Source: Didymella arachidicola (Eukaryota > Ascomycota > Dothideomycetes > Pleosporales > Didymellaceae). Taken from it: a DNA stretch of 64,000 nt. Shown in pieces: positions 11,756 through 20,811 of the stretch (positions are counted from its first letter, which is position 1; each line of letters starts with the position of its first letter). Under the pieces are notes generated by a model. That model did not search any database and was not told the DNA's origin. It saw only the letters and a program-made list of their open reading frames with translations. The stretch is from contig CM049997.1 in the NCBI GenBank assembly GCA_016630955.3, positions 1,240,001 to 1,304,000 on the forward strand, read 5' to 3'. A program made the translations under genes and the position numbers.

Positions 11756-12079
11756 TGGGTTGTTTTCGAAATGATGAACCCACCCCGTAACATACTAGAA
11801 AGAGGCTATGTATGCCTATACATCGCATAGAGACATGAGGGCTTATAAATAGCCCTAGGTAAGGTATAGAATACTATATATATCCTAATGATTAAGAGCA
11901 TATAAGTCCATCTACTATGTAGCTGTGTGTAATAGGGGTATACAGAAGAGAGCTTTGATGTTCGTGTGTTCTTAGTATACAGACTATAATATACGCACGT
12001 AGTATAGGATATACGCCTAGAAACCCTGGATTTCGGCTCTCACGTGGTGGGTTCAACATTTCGAAAATCATAATAACCC
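11756..12079. mobile_element. Nested MITE inside element 1
   Basis: The left arm at about 11756-11786 (TGGGTT...TTTTCGAAATGATGAACC) is the imperfect inverted repeat of about 12045-12079. The right arm carries a short extra block (ATTATGA in the reverse complement) and one substitution. The roughly 320-bp interior is AT-rich and non-coding. The insertion begins directly after a TA at the inner edge of the left TIR of element 1, and the right TIR lacks this sequence. It looks like a non-autonomous miniature element that landed in the transposon leader. Confidence 0.65.
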
Positions 12080-12119
12080 AAACAGCACCCACACTTCAAC
12101 ACGTAATAACTCAACAACT

Positions 12120-14003
12120 ATGGCACCTATTGACAATGCGCTAGCAGCAATCAAATCGCTGAAATTATGAGAGAAACTTGCGTATCAAAAAATTGCTGAT
12201 CAATATGGTGTTGATCGCACAACGTTAGCGCGAAGGCACAGGGGTGTTCAGGCAGCCCGGGAAACCAAGTACTCCCAGCAACAGAAGCTCAGCCCACAAC
12301 AAGAGGGGGAGCTTGTAACGTATATAGAGGAGCTTACTGCTCGTCATATACCTCCTACAAGAGAAATGATACAGAATTTCGCGTCATCTATGGCCAAAGA
12401 GCGCGTGAGCGAGAGCTGGGTTACGCGCTTCATCAACAAGTACTCCATCCATCTCATCTCTCAATACTCAACGGGTATGGACGCCAATCGCCACAACGCC
12501 GATTCCTACGCGAAGTACGAGCTCTACTTCAACTTACTACAGCGTAAGATCGCTGAGTATAAGGTTGACGCCGAGCACACATACAATATGGACGAGAAGG
12601 GCTTCATGATAGGCATCACTACTAGGGCAAAACACGTGTTCAGTAGACGTATGTGGGAGAAGGGGGAGGTCAAGGCATCACTTCAAGATGGCAATCGCGC
12701 CTAGGTTACGCTGCTGGCGTGTGTGTGCGGCGATGGATCAGCTCTGCCGCCAGGTCTCATCTACGAGTCTGCCAACAGCACCATCCAATCAAGCTAGGTG
12801 GAGGAAATACAGTCAGGGGAACACTCTGTGCTTGTTTCTTCCTCACCTAGTGGCTAGATCAACAACGATATAGGCCTTGCCTGGCTTCAACAGGTATTTG
12901 ATCGCTTCACCAAGACTAAGGCACGGAGGAAGTGGCGCCTCCTGATCCTTGACGGCCACGGCTCCCATGTGACGATGGACTTTATTAACTACTGCGATCA
13001 GAACAAGATACTCCTGGCTATACTTCCTCCTCATTCAACCCATACGTTGCAGCCGCTTGATGTGGTGATGTTCAAGCCTCTGTCAACAGCGTATTCAAAT
13101 GAGCTCACAACACACCTTCACAACAGCCAAGGACTGTCAGTAATTAAGAAGAGCAACTTCTTCCCCCTGTTCTGGAAGGCTTGGGAGAGTACGTTTACTC
13201 AGGGGCTAATACTTAAGTCCTTTAAGACGACGGGTATATCACCCCTACAGCCCAACGTCATCCTCCGACGCTTTGCTAAGGATACCCCTGAGGCCTCTGA
13301 CGGCAGCACATGCTCTTCTTCAGTATATTCTGGCAAAGACTGGCTCAAAATTGAGACTCTGTTGCAGAAAGTTGTGAAGGATGAGAGTAGTAAGGAGCTG
13401 AGGAAGATCAGGCGATCACTCCACCACATCTCAGTTCAAAACTCGCTCCTCCACTACGAGAATCAGGGCTTAAAGGAGGCTCTCAAGACTCAAGAAAAGC
13501 ACAAGAAGAAGAGCAAGGCCCTTGACCTCCAGTCAGATCGCGAGTATCATGGTGGAGCTGTGTTCTGGTCTCCTCGCAAAGTACAGGAAGCTCGCTCGCG
13601 TGAGCAAGTAAGACAGGAGGAAGAGCAAGCAGAAAACCTCAAAAAAGCAGATATGGCTGAAATCAGGCGCGCCAACAAGCTATACAACGAAAAGATTGCT
13701 CAGGAGAAGCGTGAGCAGCGGATGAGAGAGAAGGAGGAGCGTGAGCGTGTTAGAGCTGAGAAGGCCAAGGAAGCAGCCGAACGCAAGGCTCAAAGAGAGC
13801 GTAATAAACAAGCTTGCAACGCTGAAAAAGCTGTGCAATTGCCACAAAGAGGCAAGCGTAAAGCTTCAACAGCTCCTGCAGCAAAAATATTAAAGAAGCG
13901 TCGTGTTGGGGCAGCTCGTAGTTATACTGTTGTTGCAAGCCCGCCTCCAGCTCCACGCACTCACACAACGCGCAGCGGCCGCACTGCTACTTTATATAAA
14001 TAG
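12120..14003 (+). pseudogene. Pogo/Fot1 transposase, nonsense-mutated
   Basis: One 628-codon frame runs from ATG 12120 to the stop at 14001-14003, interrupted by TGA at 12168 and TAG at 12702, 12795 and 12855. An N-terminal Psq/CENP-B-type HTH (YQKIADQYGVDRTTLARRH) precedes a DDE catalytic core: the first Asp in YNMDEKGF, the second in LILDGHGSH and the third in LQPLDVVMF. The C-terminal third is a highly charged coiled coil (REKEERERVRAEKAKEAAE). At least three of the stops fit Trp codons changed TGG to TAG, that is CpA to TpA on the opposite strand, the product expected from RIP. Without those changes the frame would be uninterrupted. In its present state no full-length transposase can be made. 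Confidence 0.88.
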
Positions 14004-14118
14004 TGCTTTACATGATACTTTTATATACATTAATACATCAATCCACTAAAAAATCTCACGATATTAGCTATTGTACGTGGCTCTACAGCCTCATTTTTGC
14101 AGCTGCTGTTAGGTTGAT

Positions 14119-14162
14119 TATCGGGCGTTACGCGACTTCGGGCGTCACGCGCACGGACACGG
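14119..14162 (-). repeat. Right terminal inverted repeat of element 1
   Basis: Ends GCACGGACACGG followed by TA at 14163-14164. It is the reverse complement of 11712-11755 with one mismatch. Confidence 0.92.
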
Positions 14163-14164
14163 TA

Positions 14165-14213
14165 CCCCACGGGCGAGTCGGACACTTTTGCCAAGACCCC
14201 ACCAAACCACCCT
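14165..14213 (+). repeat. Left inverted repeat of element 2
   Basis: Contains CGGACACTTTTGCCAAGACC; matches the reverse complement of 15931-15992 with several substitutions and small gaps. Confidence 0.75.
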
Positions 14214-14223
14214 CACTACACCA

Positions 14224-15874
14224 ATGCCGCCCCAACAACACCAGTTAGACGCGTTAAAAGAACGCTAGATACAGCTTGCGCTTCAAGCTCTTGAACAAGA
14301 CACAACTTCCTCCCTACGGCGCGCTGCAGCTATATATAGAGCTCCCCTACAGACACTAAGCGACCGATGCGCCGGACGACCTTCACGAGCCAATTCTATA
14401 GCTAACTCACGGAGCCTGACCAATACTAAGGAGCGGGTGATTGTTGATCACATACTTGAGCTGGTAGCGCGAGGATTTCCCCCTCGTCTGGCTGCTGTAG
14501 CTGACATGGCCAATTCTTTGCGCGCTGAGCGCAATCTGGGCCATGTTGGCATAGATTGGCCTAGTACGTTCGTTAAGCGCCAACCAGAGCTTGTAGTGAA
14601 GTTCAATCGCAAGTACGATTACAGAAGAGCCCTCTGTGAGGATCCTGAAGTAATCCAGGGCTGGTTAGCCTAGTAGCCAACATTAAAGCCATGGTATCCA
14701 GGATGATGACACATACAACTTCGATGAGACAGGCTTCATGATGGGCCAGATATCCACTGGAGCAGTCGTCACAGCTTCAGAGAGACGAGGACGACCAAAG
14801 CAGGTCCAGCCAGGCAACCGGGAGTGGACAACGGTGATTAAGGGCATCAATGCCAAAGGGTGGGCCATTCCGCCCTTCATCATCTTCCAGGGCGCCACTC
14901 ACCTCTTAAGCTGGTACAAAGAGGAAGATCTGCCCTAGGACTGGGTTATTAGAGTCTCTAAGAACGGCTGGACCAACAATAAGCTTGGTCTTGACTGGTT
15001 AATGCACTTTGACGCGCATACAAAGGAGCGTACTGTTGGCAGCCACCGTCTGCTAGTTATCGATGGCCACGAGAGCCACGATTCGCTAGATTTCCAGCAA
15101 TACTGCAAGGATAACAAGATTATCATTGTATGTATGCCTGCGCACTCGTCGCACCTCCTGCAGCCACTTGACGTGGGTTGTTTTGGCCCTCTGAAGAAGG
15201 CGTATGGGGATGAGGTTAATGAGCTCATGCGCAACCGGATCAACCACATCACAAAGCAGGAGTTCCTGCCATGCTTTAAAGCGGCTCACAAGAAAGCTAT
15301 TACCCCTAGCAACATCCAGGGAGGGTTCCGAGGCGCAGGACTGGTCCCTTTTGACCCAGAACGGGTCATATCAACCCTTGATGTGAAGCTGCGCACTCCA
15401 TCACCACCACTCCCTACAAACAACGAGCCCTGGCAGTCGCAAACCCCAAGCAATACCCTAGAATTCGGGTCGCAATCAACTTTAATTCGAGAGAAGTATA
15501 AGAAGCAGCAGGGCAGCTCACCAAACTCTGTGCTAAGCGCGCTTGAGCACTACGCAAAGGGGGCAGCAATTGTTGCGCACAAGCTGGTTTTAGCACAACA
15601 AGAGAACGCTGAGCTTCGAGCAGCCGATGAAGCCGCTACGCGACGTAAATTGTACAAAAGAAAGCGTATTTAAGCTAAGGGAAGCCTTGCAGTTGAAGAA
15701 GGCCAGCGGTTGACTGCTCTACAGGAGTTTGGCGCGCGTGGTGATGGTAAGAAGGCAAAGAAGCAGGTGCGCGCTGAAGGAGGTGAACCATCCCAACGAC
15801 GCTGTGGACGGTGCGGAGAGGGTGGGCACAACGCGCGAACGTGCAAGAATGCTGTAGAAGAGGTCTCTAAGTAA
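14224..15874 (+). pseudogene. Pogo-type transposase with C-terminal CCHC knuckle, broken
   Basis: Frame 14224-14673 holds the N-terminal HTH region, with TAG at 14266 and 14671. Two small indels around 14660-14700 shift the frame. The DDE core then runs from about 14700 to 15874, with TAG at 14936 and TAA at 15671. Catalytic motifs are visible: YNFDETGF, LLVIDGHESH and LLQPLDVGCF. After the TAA the same frame continues into a CCHC zinc knuckle (CGRCGEGGHNARTC) and ends at 15872-15874. C-terminal CCHC knuckles occur in fungal pogo transposases. The three isolated stops fit C-to-T changes in CpA context (CAG/CAA to TAG/TAA) or TGG to TAG. It is clearly non-functional and more decayed than element 1. 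Confidence 0.85.
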
Positions 15875-15930
15875 TATTACAGCTTGTTTCACCCTATACA
15901 GGGCCAAAGTGTGGTGTTTTAGGCCATAAT

Positions 15931-15992
15931 AGGGTGGGTTTTGGTGTGGTCTTGGCAAAAGTGGCCCGCTCGCTGTGCTGGCCCGCTCGCTG
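15931..15992 (-). repeat. Right inverted repeat of element 2
   Basis: Contains GGTCTTGGCAAAAGTGGCCC and a tandem duplication of the GGCCCGCTCGCTGT block at the extreme end; pairs with 14165-14213. Confidence 0.72.
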
Positions 15993-16102
15993 TACATCTA
16001 CGTTAGTTATAGAGCTATAGATGTTTAAAGTGCAGGTGTTAATGCGCAACGCGTTGACGTTAGTGCTCCGTGCGCGATCCCGTGACCAAACTTCTGTCTT
16101 AG

Positions 16103-16292
16103 TACTGTATATGCGCACGAAGCGTCGCAAAACGCGGTGGAGATGCCAGCTCGCGAGGTAGGCGCGTATGAGATGAATGGGGGCAAGGAGAGGATGGAGT
16201 TGGAAGCCAGGGAGAGGGTGAATGAAATTGGGTTGCAGAGGGAGAGGGCAGAGTTGGCTGCGCGTCCTAGCGTGGGAGGGAGTCATGCTTAG
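16103..16292 (+). pseudogene. Orphan exon-like fragment (C-terminal tail of an unknown gene)
   Basis: A good acceptor (GTGACC branch-like, then TTCTGTCTTAG) opens a 62-codon frame to TAG at 16290-16292. It encodes a charged, repetitive tail (VEMPAREVGAYEMNGGK, then RMELEAR and RAELAAR). Such Glu/Met/Gly-rich tails are typical cytosolic C-termini of fungal Mid2-like or 7TM surface proteins. No matching upstream exons adjoin it, because the transposon pair lies immediately 5'. The nearest candidate parent is the surface protein gene ending at 11632. The link is inference. Confidence 0.3.
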
Positions 16293-16887
16293 ATTTGAGA
16301 ATGAACGAATTGCTGAACTGCCGATAAGTTGCTAAAACTCACCTGTGGTCACACGCCATGTTCCCTAGCGAGAAGAATGATAGCTCTGTCCAAAACACGT
16401 CGTTGGGGTCCGTGGATCATTTAGAGGGAGGCTGTGAAATTGGTCCGGGTGTTGGACCCATCACAAACATTCGATACTCAAGGCTGTCCCCCTCATTCGA
16501 CGCGTGTGCATGACATGCACGTTCTTGTCTTGGCATTTTCAATCAGTCTGGGCGAGTGAAGAAGCTATGTCGATGAGATGGGAGCACTGCGTGGTGTGTG
16601 CAGTGCCCCATGATCACGCAGATCACCAGGGTCGCAAGTCAAAGCGGACGAGCACGTTGTCCAGACTTTGATATTGGCAATACGGTTTGCGAGGCTATGA
16701 AGTGTACAACGAACAAGGGCACATTTTGTGGTCGTAAAGAAGCTGTATAGCTTTTCGGTGGTATCAATATCTACAAGAAAAGGACAGGTCCAAATGTCTA
16801 ATTACGAGTCACTCGTGTCATGCAATGCAATCTCCCAAATGATAGCAATGGTATCGAACACAAGGAAACCGCACTTTAGCCAATGGC
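16293..16887. other. Intergenic, no feature seen
   Basis: About 600 nt between the orphan fragment and the tyrosinase stop codon. It probably includes the tyrosinase 3' UTR at its right end. No coding segment is recognised. Confidence 0.4.
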
Positions 16888-18102
16888 TTAGTAGTTGTAC
16901 TTGTAGCACAGGGTCGAGGTCTGAGTGTTGAGGATATCCCTAATGCGGACAGTGGGACGGAAGTCGTAGACATTGACAGTGGTATCCAGAGTGAGCTGTT
17001 TGCCCTGCGAGTCGGTACCAGAGATCTGGGTAATGCGGGGGTTGCCGCCGTTGTTCTGCCAGATGCGGAAGTTACGATCGATGAAGGCGTGGTGGAGGAA
17101 GAAAACGGGATCGGCAGGCGACGCGTAGGTGTCCTGCATGACGGAGCCAATACCGTTGTGGCCCCAGGCGTGGGCACCACCCTCGGCACACGAGGCCATG
17201 TCGGGATAGGAGGAGCGGGAGTTGCAGGCGTCGACGATGGCGTTGCCGGTGTTGGCAGTCCATTCTTCGTTACCGTTACGGGCCAAGCAGTGGCGAGTGT
17301 TGCCAGAACCGGGGCCGACGTTGATAGCAAGACCAGCGAACTGGCCGTTGGTCACACACTGGCCACCGATGTTGACGCTGCCAAAGTACTGACTGGAGAA
17401 GATGGATGAGGCGGCGAAGCGGCCAGCGTACCTGGTCTCATCGAACCAGGGGAGCTCACGGTTGAAGCCGCAGTCGGAGCGAAGCATTTGCTCGAAAGTC
17501 CAGAGGTAGTACCTGTGCCACAGGAGGAACTTGGCGTTACCGTGGACGTTAGGGGTCAGGGTCTGGTGAAGAGCGACGAGATCCTCATATCTGCTTTGCG
17601 ACTGACGGAACTGGCCAGATGCCGGGCGGCTCTGCAGGCACTTGATGGCATCGATGTAGGCCTGACGGTCAGAATTAGAGTAAGAGTCCCACTCGCGACG
17701 GATGCGGGGGTTGGAGCAAGTGCTCTGCCTCTTCTCGAACTTCTCAAGCTCCTCATTCAACTCAGTGGGATTCCTTGGGAAGGTCGAAGGGAGGATATCG
17801 GGAAGGAGATCAGTGATGATCTTCGACGACGGAGTGTCGGGGAGGACAAGTTCAGGGACCTTGTTCTTCGCCTCCTGGAGGTTCTCCACGATGGTGGTGA
17901 CAGTGGCGTTGACACCCTTCCGGGCCTCGTCGAGGGAAAGCGGACGAGCGAACTTGGGCGTCTTGAAGTCGGTGAGCGGGAGAGCGGGAGGAAGATCCAC
18001 GTTTGATGGAAGAGAAGTGCCCTGCGCAGGAGCAGGGTTCTGGGGAAGCGCAAAGGCGGATCCGGCGACAGCCAAAACAGCTGTGGTGAACGACAGATGC
18101 AT
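16888..18102 (-). CDS. Secreted tyrosinase (type-3 copper monophenol monooxygenase)
   Basis: Intronless, 404 residues. A signal peptide covers about residues 1-18. A roughly 105-residue propeptide ends at a dibasic Kex2-type site, KR at 124-125. The CuA site uses H179, H187 and H196 (VHGNAKFLLWHRYYLW); CuB uses H311, H315 and H338 (HAWGHNGIG, DPVFFLHHAFIDRNF). All six copper ligands expected of the tyrosinase family are present. The enzyme should oxidise phenols to o-quinones outside the cell. It lacks the long C-terminal lid domain of intracellular melanogenic fungal tyrosinases and ends at CYKYNY, which fits the short secreted class. The role may be melanisation or phenolic detoxification; the genome context gives no partner. 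Confidence 0.92.
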   Translation of the reverse strand: MHLSFTTAVLAVAGSAFALPQNPAPAQGTSLPSNVDLPPALPLTDFKTPKFARPLSLDEARKGVNATVTTIVENLQEAKNKVPELVLPDTPSSKIITDLLPDILPSTFPRNPTELNEELEKFEKRQSTCSNPRIRREWDSYSNSDRQAYIDAIKCLQSRPASGQFRQSQSRYEDLVALHQTLTPNVHGNAKFLLWHRYYLWTFEQMLRSDCGFNRELPWFDETRYAGRFAASSIFSSQYFGSVNIGGQCVTNGQFAGLAINVGPGSGNTRHCLARNGNEEWTANTGNAIVDACNSRSSYPDMASCAEGGAHAWGHNGIGSVMQDTYASPADPVFFLHHAFIDRNFRIWQNNGGNPRITQISGTDSQGKQLTLDTTVNVYDFRPTVRIRDILNTQTSTLCYKYNY

Positions 18103-18220
18103 GGTGATGAGCGAGTGTAGGAATTAGATTAAAATAAAATACTAAGAGAGGTTGGAGTGTTCCAATTGAACAAACGAAAGACGTAGAGCTGATGCTGCAG
18201 AAACGTTTGCGGCAGAAAGG

Positions 18221-18236
18221 CCCTTGCCTATATACT
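18221..18236 (-). promoter_or_regulatory. TATA-like element upstream of tyrosinase
   Basis: On the minus strand GAAGTATATAGGC lies about 125 nt before the tyrosinase start codon, a plausible TATA box distance for a fungal secreted-enzyme gene. Assigned by motif only. Confidence 0.35.
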
Positions 18237-20811
18237 TCACGCTTAGGTCCCGTCATATCTCCTGAGCGACGATAAAGTCGATCCACCAGTTCGTGTCAAG
18301 ATTTTGCCAAGCGGCACGAATTGGAAGATACGAGTCCGCAAGAAGGAAGATGGCGGCTTACCAAAAGACGCCAGCCTGAATAGTAAGGGGCGAGAGCGAA
18401 TCACCTAGCCGCCTTAGTGTTGGCACTGGGGAAATCTCATCTCCGAATGACCGCCACCACCGCGTAAGGTAAAGCTGAGGCAGCTTCACGGGCGCCAGGG
18501 TATTGGGTCCACGCCTCGTGCGCTCGAGACGTGCGTAGGGCCCTCTGCCAAGCTGTGCGCTGTGATGTTTTGCCGGCTGCCGGATTTGCTGATTGGCACA
18601 AGGGTTTGGGTCGTCGTATCCGAGAATAGAATAGCCGAGGGAACGTCGCATACGCCAATCCCAGCGCGACCAGAAGCTTTGTGGTGCACGCCGTCCAGTG
18701 ACGATGTGTGCAAAGCTTTCGCGCGGCGCTCTTTGTTGCTCTTGGCACGCATACCGTTGTTTATCCTGGACGTTGTTAAGCCCCAAATCCCGCCAGCAGA
18801 AGGCCCAGAATACGGCGTTGTGACGTTGAGCGGGTCCACATCTCATCGCGATTGCCGGTACTGCCGTACTCTTGCATCGCGCCGTCGTCGAATGTAACCT
18901 GTCGTGGGTGTTCACATCACGGGGTCTGACGAGATATTTGGAGAAGCGTGCCGCGTCCATAGTTGACGATGCACGATGTTCACCGGTCACAGTGGGCCCG
19001 TGCGAGCTGCAGGAACAAATACGTGCCGGCGACTCAGCTCTTGCTTCCAAGCCCGTCAAGAGAGACATAGGTCGTGATCTGAGATTACCCAAGCCGCTGA
19101 CACGTCGTGGCAGTGGTGCGCCTCAGAACTGGTGCTCGTACTGTGCCGTTCTCGCCTGAATCTATTGACCTGTCTGTCCGTGTTGCCGAATTGATCTGTA
19201 GTCAGCAATCCTACGTTTGGAGTTTCGATAAATCCTGCATCATCAGGCTTGGAAGCGCTGCATGAGCAATCTAGACAGCTTACTGATGCGCGCAATCAAG
19301 GATCGTGTGTGGTAGAACGCTGAACGGGACGCGCGATGCATGATTCTGCCGTCGCAGGCTGTCTTCTCCGCAAATGACATATGGCGTCCATTGTTGTCGG
19401 CGCAGTTGTGGTCGCCAAACGAGTGCTGCTGTGTCACTGCAGTAGCCGCTGCATTCGCGCGCGCAGTAGCATGCTGCACTTAAGCTGCCTACCATAGGTA
19501 AGAATCTTGTGGTCCTTCATTTCGATCTGGCGCAAACAAGCGGTGAACTCGTTGAAGCTGGATTCACAGTACTCTTGACGATTCCCTGCTCGCTTCAAGA
19601 CTCCCACAGCATGGCGTTGCAGGTTATAGCTGCAAAAGATAGGGTCTTCCTGGTACATGTTACTAATATCAGCCGTTAGTACCCTAGAGTCGGCCCAGTG
19701 GTGGTCTTGCACATCACAAAACTCGGCGATGTCTTCTAGGGTGCCAGCTTTGCAGCAATGCAAAATCGATTCCAGTGCACGAAACTTGATCCACTCGCGT
19801 GTCGGCATGGCCTGCTGGTGATTGTGAACTTTAGCTGGCGGGCATCGTGGGGATGGAACAGCATTCAACAGCCGCCATTGATTGAATGCGACGCGCACAA
19901 CACACTGGCCCGCCGTCAAAGCTGCTGCGATACTCCATTAGCATCTTGGCAACAATTTGTACGCCAACCGCGGTGGACCTGTAATCAACAGCATGTAAGC
20001 CTCATGCAACATAAGTGTTGACGGCCATGGAGCAGAGCCGCAACAGTCAACTAGGCTTCTCCAAGAAGCGCAGTGGAGCGACCAATGTATTGGGTCGAGA
20101 GACCCTGTTGGTTGTAGGCGAGTATAGTATTGAGAAGCGAGGACTGTGTCTGAAGGAGCTTCAGCAAGAGATGCTCGCAAGAGGCGGGAGGAGCTGAGTC
20201 TGTATGTCTAACAGCAGCCCCACAGTTCATGAGAACAACAACCTCAGAACCGCTCATTCGAATCGTACACGCGGCCAAGCTGGCGTATAACTGTCTCCGG
20301 GTAAAGAGCTATCAAAAGCAGCTGAAGCGTAGAGATACTGTATACTTCTGAGCGTTGTGCTACTGTGACCACCGGTTCGCGCCAGTTCTGGTGTTGCCAA
20401 GGGGTGTGGGTATTGTGATGGAGAGCTGAACGCTGAACAGAGGCCAATTTGCATAGCTGGCCTCGGGTCGTTACACATGTACACGAGCCTTGAGCAACTG
20501 TTATAAACGCCCGCTGGCGTTCTTGTACTACGGACATGTCAGATTCGGATACTTGCCCGTGTAATATTGGTATACACGATAGCTGCGGTGCACGTGGGAG
20601 CGTTTGCACGGCGCGCGGATAATGCCGTCATTCCCGGACCCTGCCGTGGTTTCGAGCCTAGTGGGGTCGCGTCAGGCTCCGCAACGCGTGCGTGGTTCCT
20701 TCCTACACAGCATCGCACCTTCCTCCAGCCCCCGAATTGAGGAACTGCAGCTTCTTCAAATCGGTAGTCGCGGTTGCGTGACCAAATAAACACTTCCCCC
20801 CGAAAGCCACA
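18237..20811. other. Gene-poor 2.6 kb stretch
   Basis: The segment between tyrosinase and the LRR gene has overlapping short frames on both strands but no recognised domain or good splice architecture. The 244-codon minus frame at 18358-19092 looks like chance. The most protein-like portion, 19434-19919, is listed separately. Confidence 0.4.
19434..19919 (-). CDS. Unrecognised possible protein or gene remnant
   Basis: A minus-strand frame of 161 codons; a better start is the internal methionine at 19808 (MPTREWIKFRALESILHCCK). The next about 100 residues have a plausible folded composition (TLEDIAEFCDVQDHHW, YQEDPIFCSYNLQRHAVGVL). A GTAGGC motif near the end could be a donor. Other minus frames at 19938-20609 have similar texture, so this could be one exon of a decayed multi-exon gene. 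No family was recognised. Confidence 0.3.
   Translation of the reverse strand: MTAGQCVVRVAFNQWRLLNAVPSPRCPPAKVHNHQQAMPTREWIKFRALESILHCCKAGTLEDIAEFCDVQDHHWADSRVLTADISNMYQEDPIFCSYNLQRHAVGVLKRAGNRQEYCESSFNEFTACLRQIEMKDHKILTYGRQLKCSMLLRARMQRLLQ

Larger units (their letters stand above)
11712..14162 (+). mobile_element. Fot1/pogo-type DNA transposon, inactivated (element 1)
   Basis: A 2451-bp element bounded by 44-bp terminal inverted repeats that differ at one base, and flanked by TA on both sides (11710-11711 and 14163-14164), the Tc1/mariner target. It holds a single transposase frame at 12120-14003 with four nonsense codons and no frameshift. A separate inverted-repeat element is nested in its 5' leader (11756-12079). 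The right end abuts a second pogo-like element. Confidence 0.9.
14165..15992 (+). mobile_element. Second pogo-like DNA transposon, degraded (element 2)
   Basis: About 1.83 kb abutting element 1 and sharing its TA. Imperfect inverted repeats occupy 14165-14213 and 15931-15992; their conserved core is ACTTTTGCCAAGACC. The right end carries a duplicated block (GCTCGCTGTGCTGGCCC region), and TA follows at 15993-15994. The outer boundary is less exact than for element 1 because the terminal bases have diverged. The interior encodes a broken pogo transposase. Confidence 0.8.

Noticed and set aside
12653..12873. Apparent frameshift between two transposase ORFs in element 1
   Set aside because: The two ORFs are in the same frame; only stop codons separate them, so no frameshift is needed.
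18358..19092. 244-codon minus-strand ORF upstream of tyrosinase
   Set aside because: Irregular composition, no domain and no splice or leader context; considered chance.
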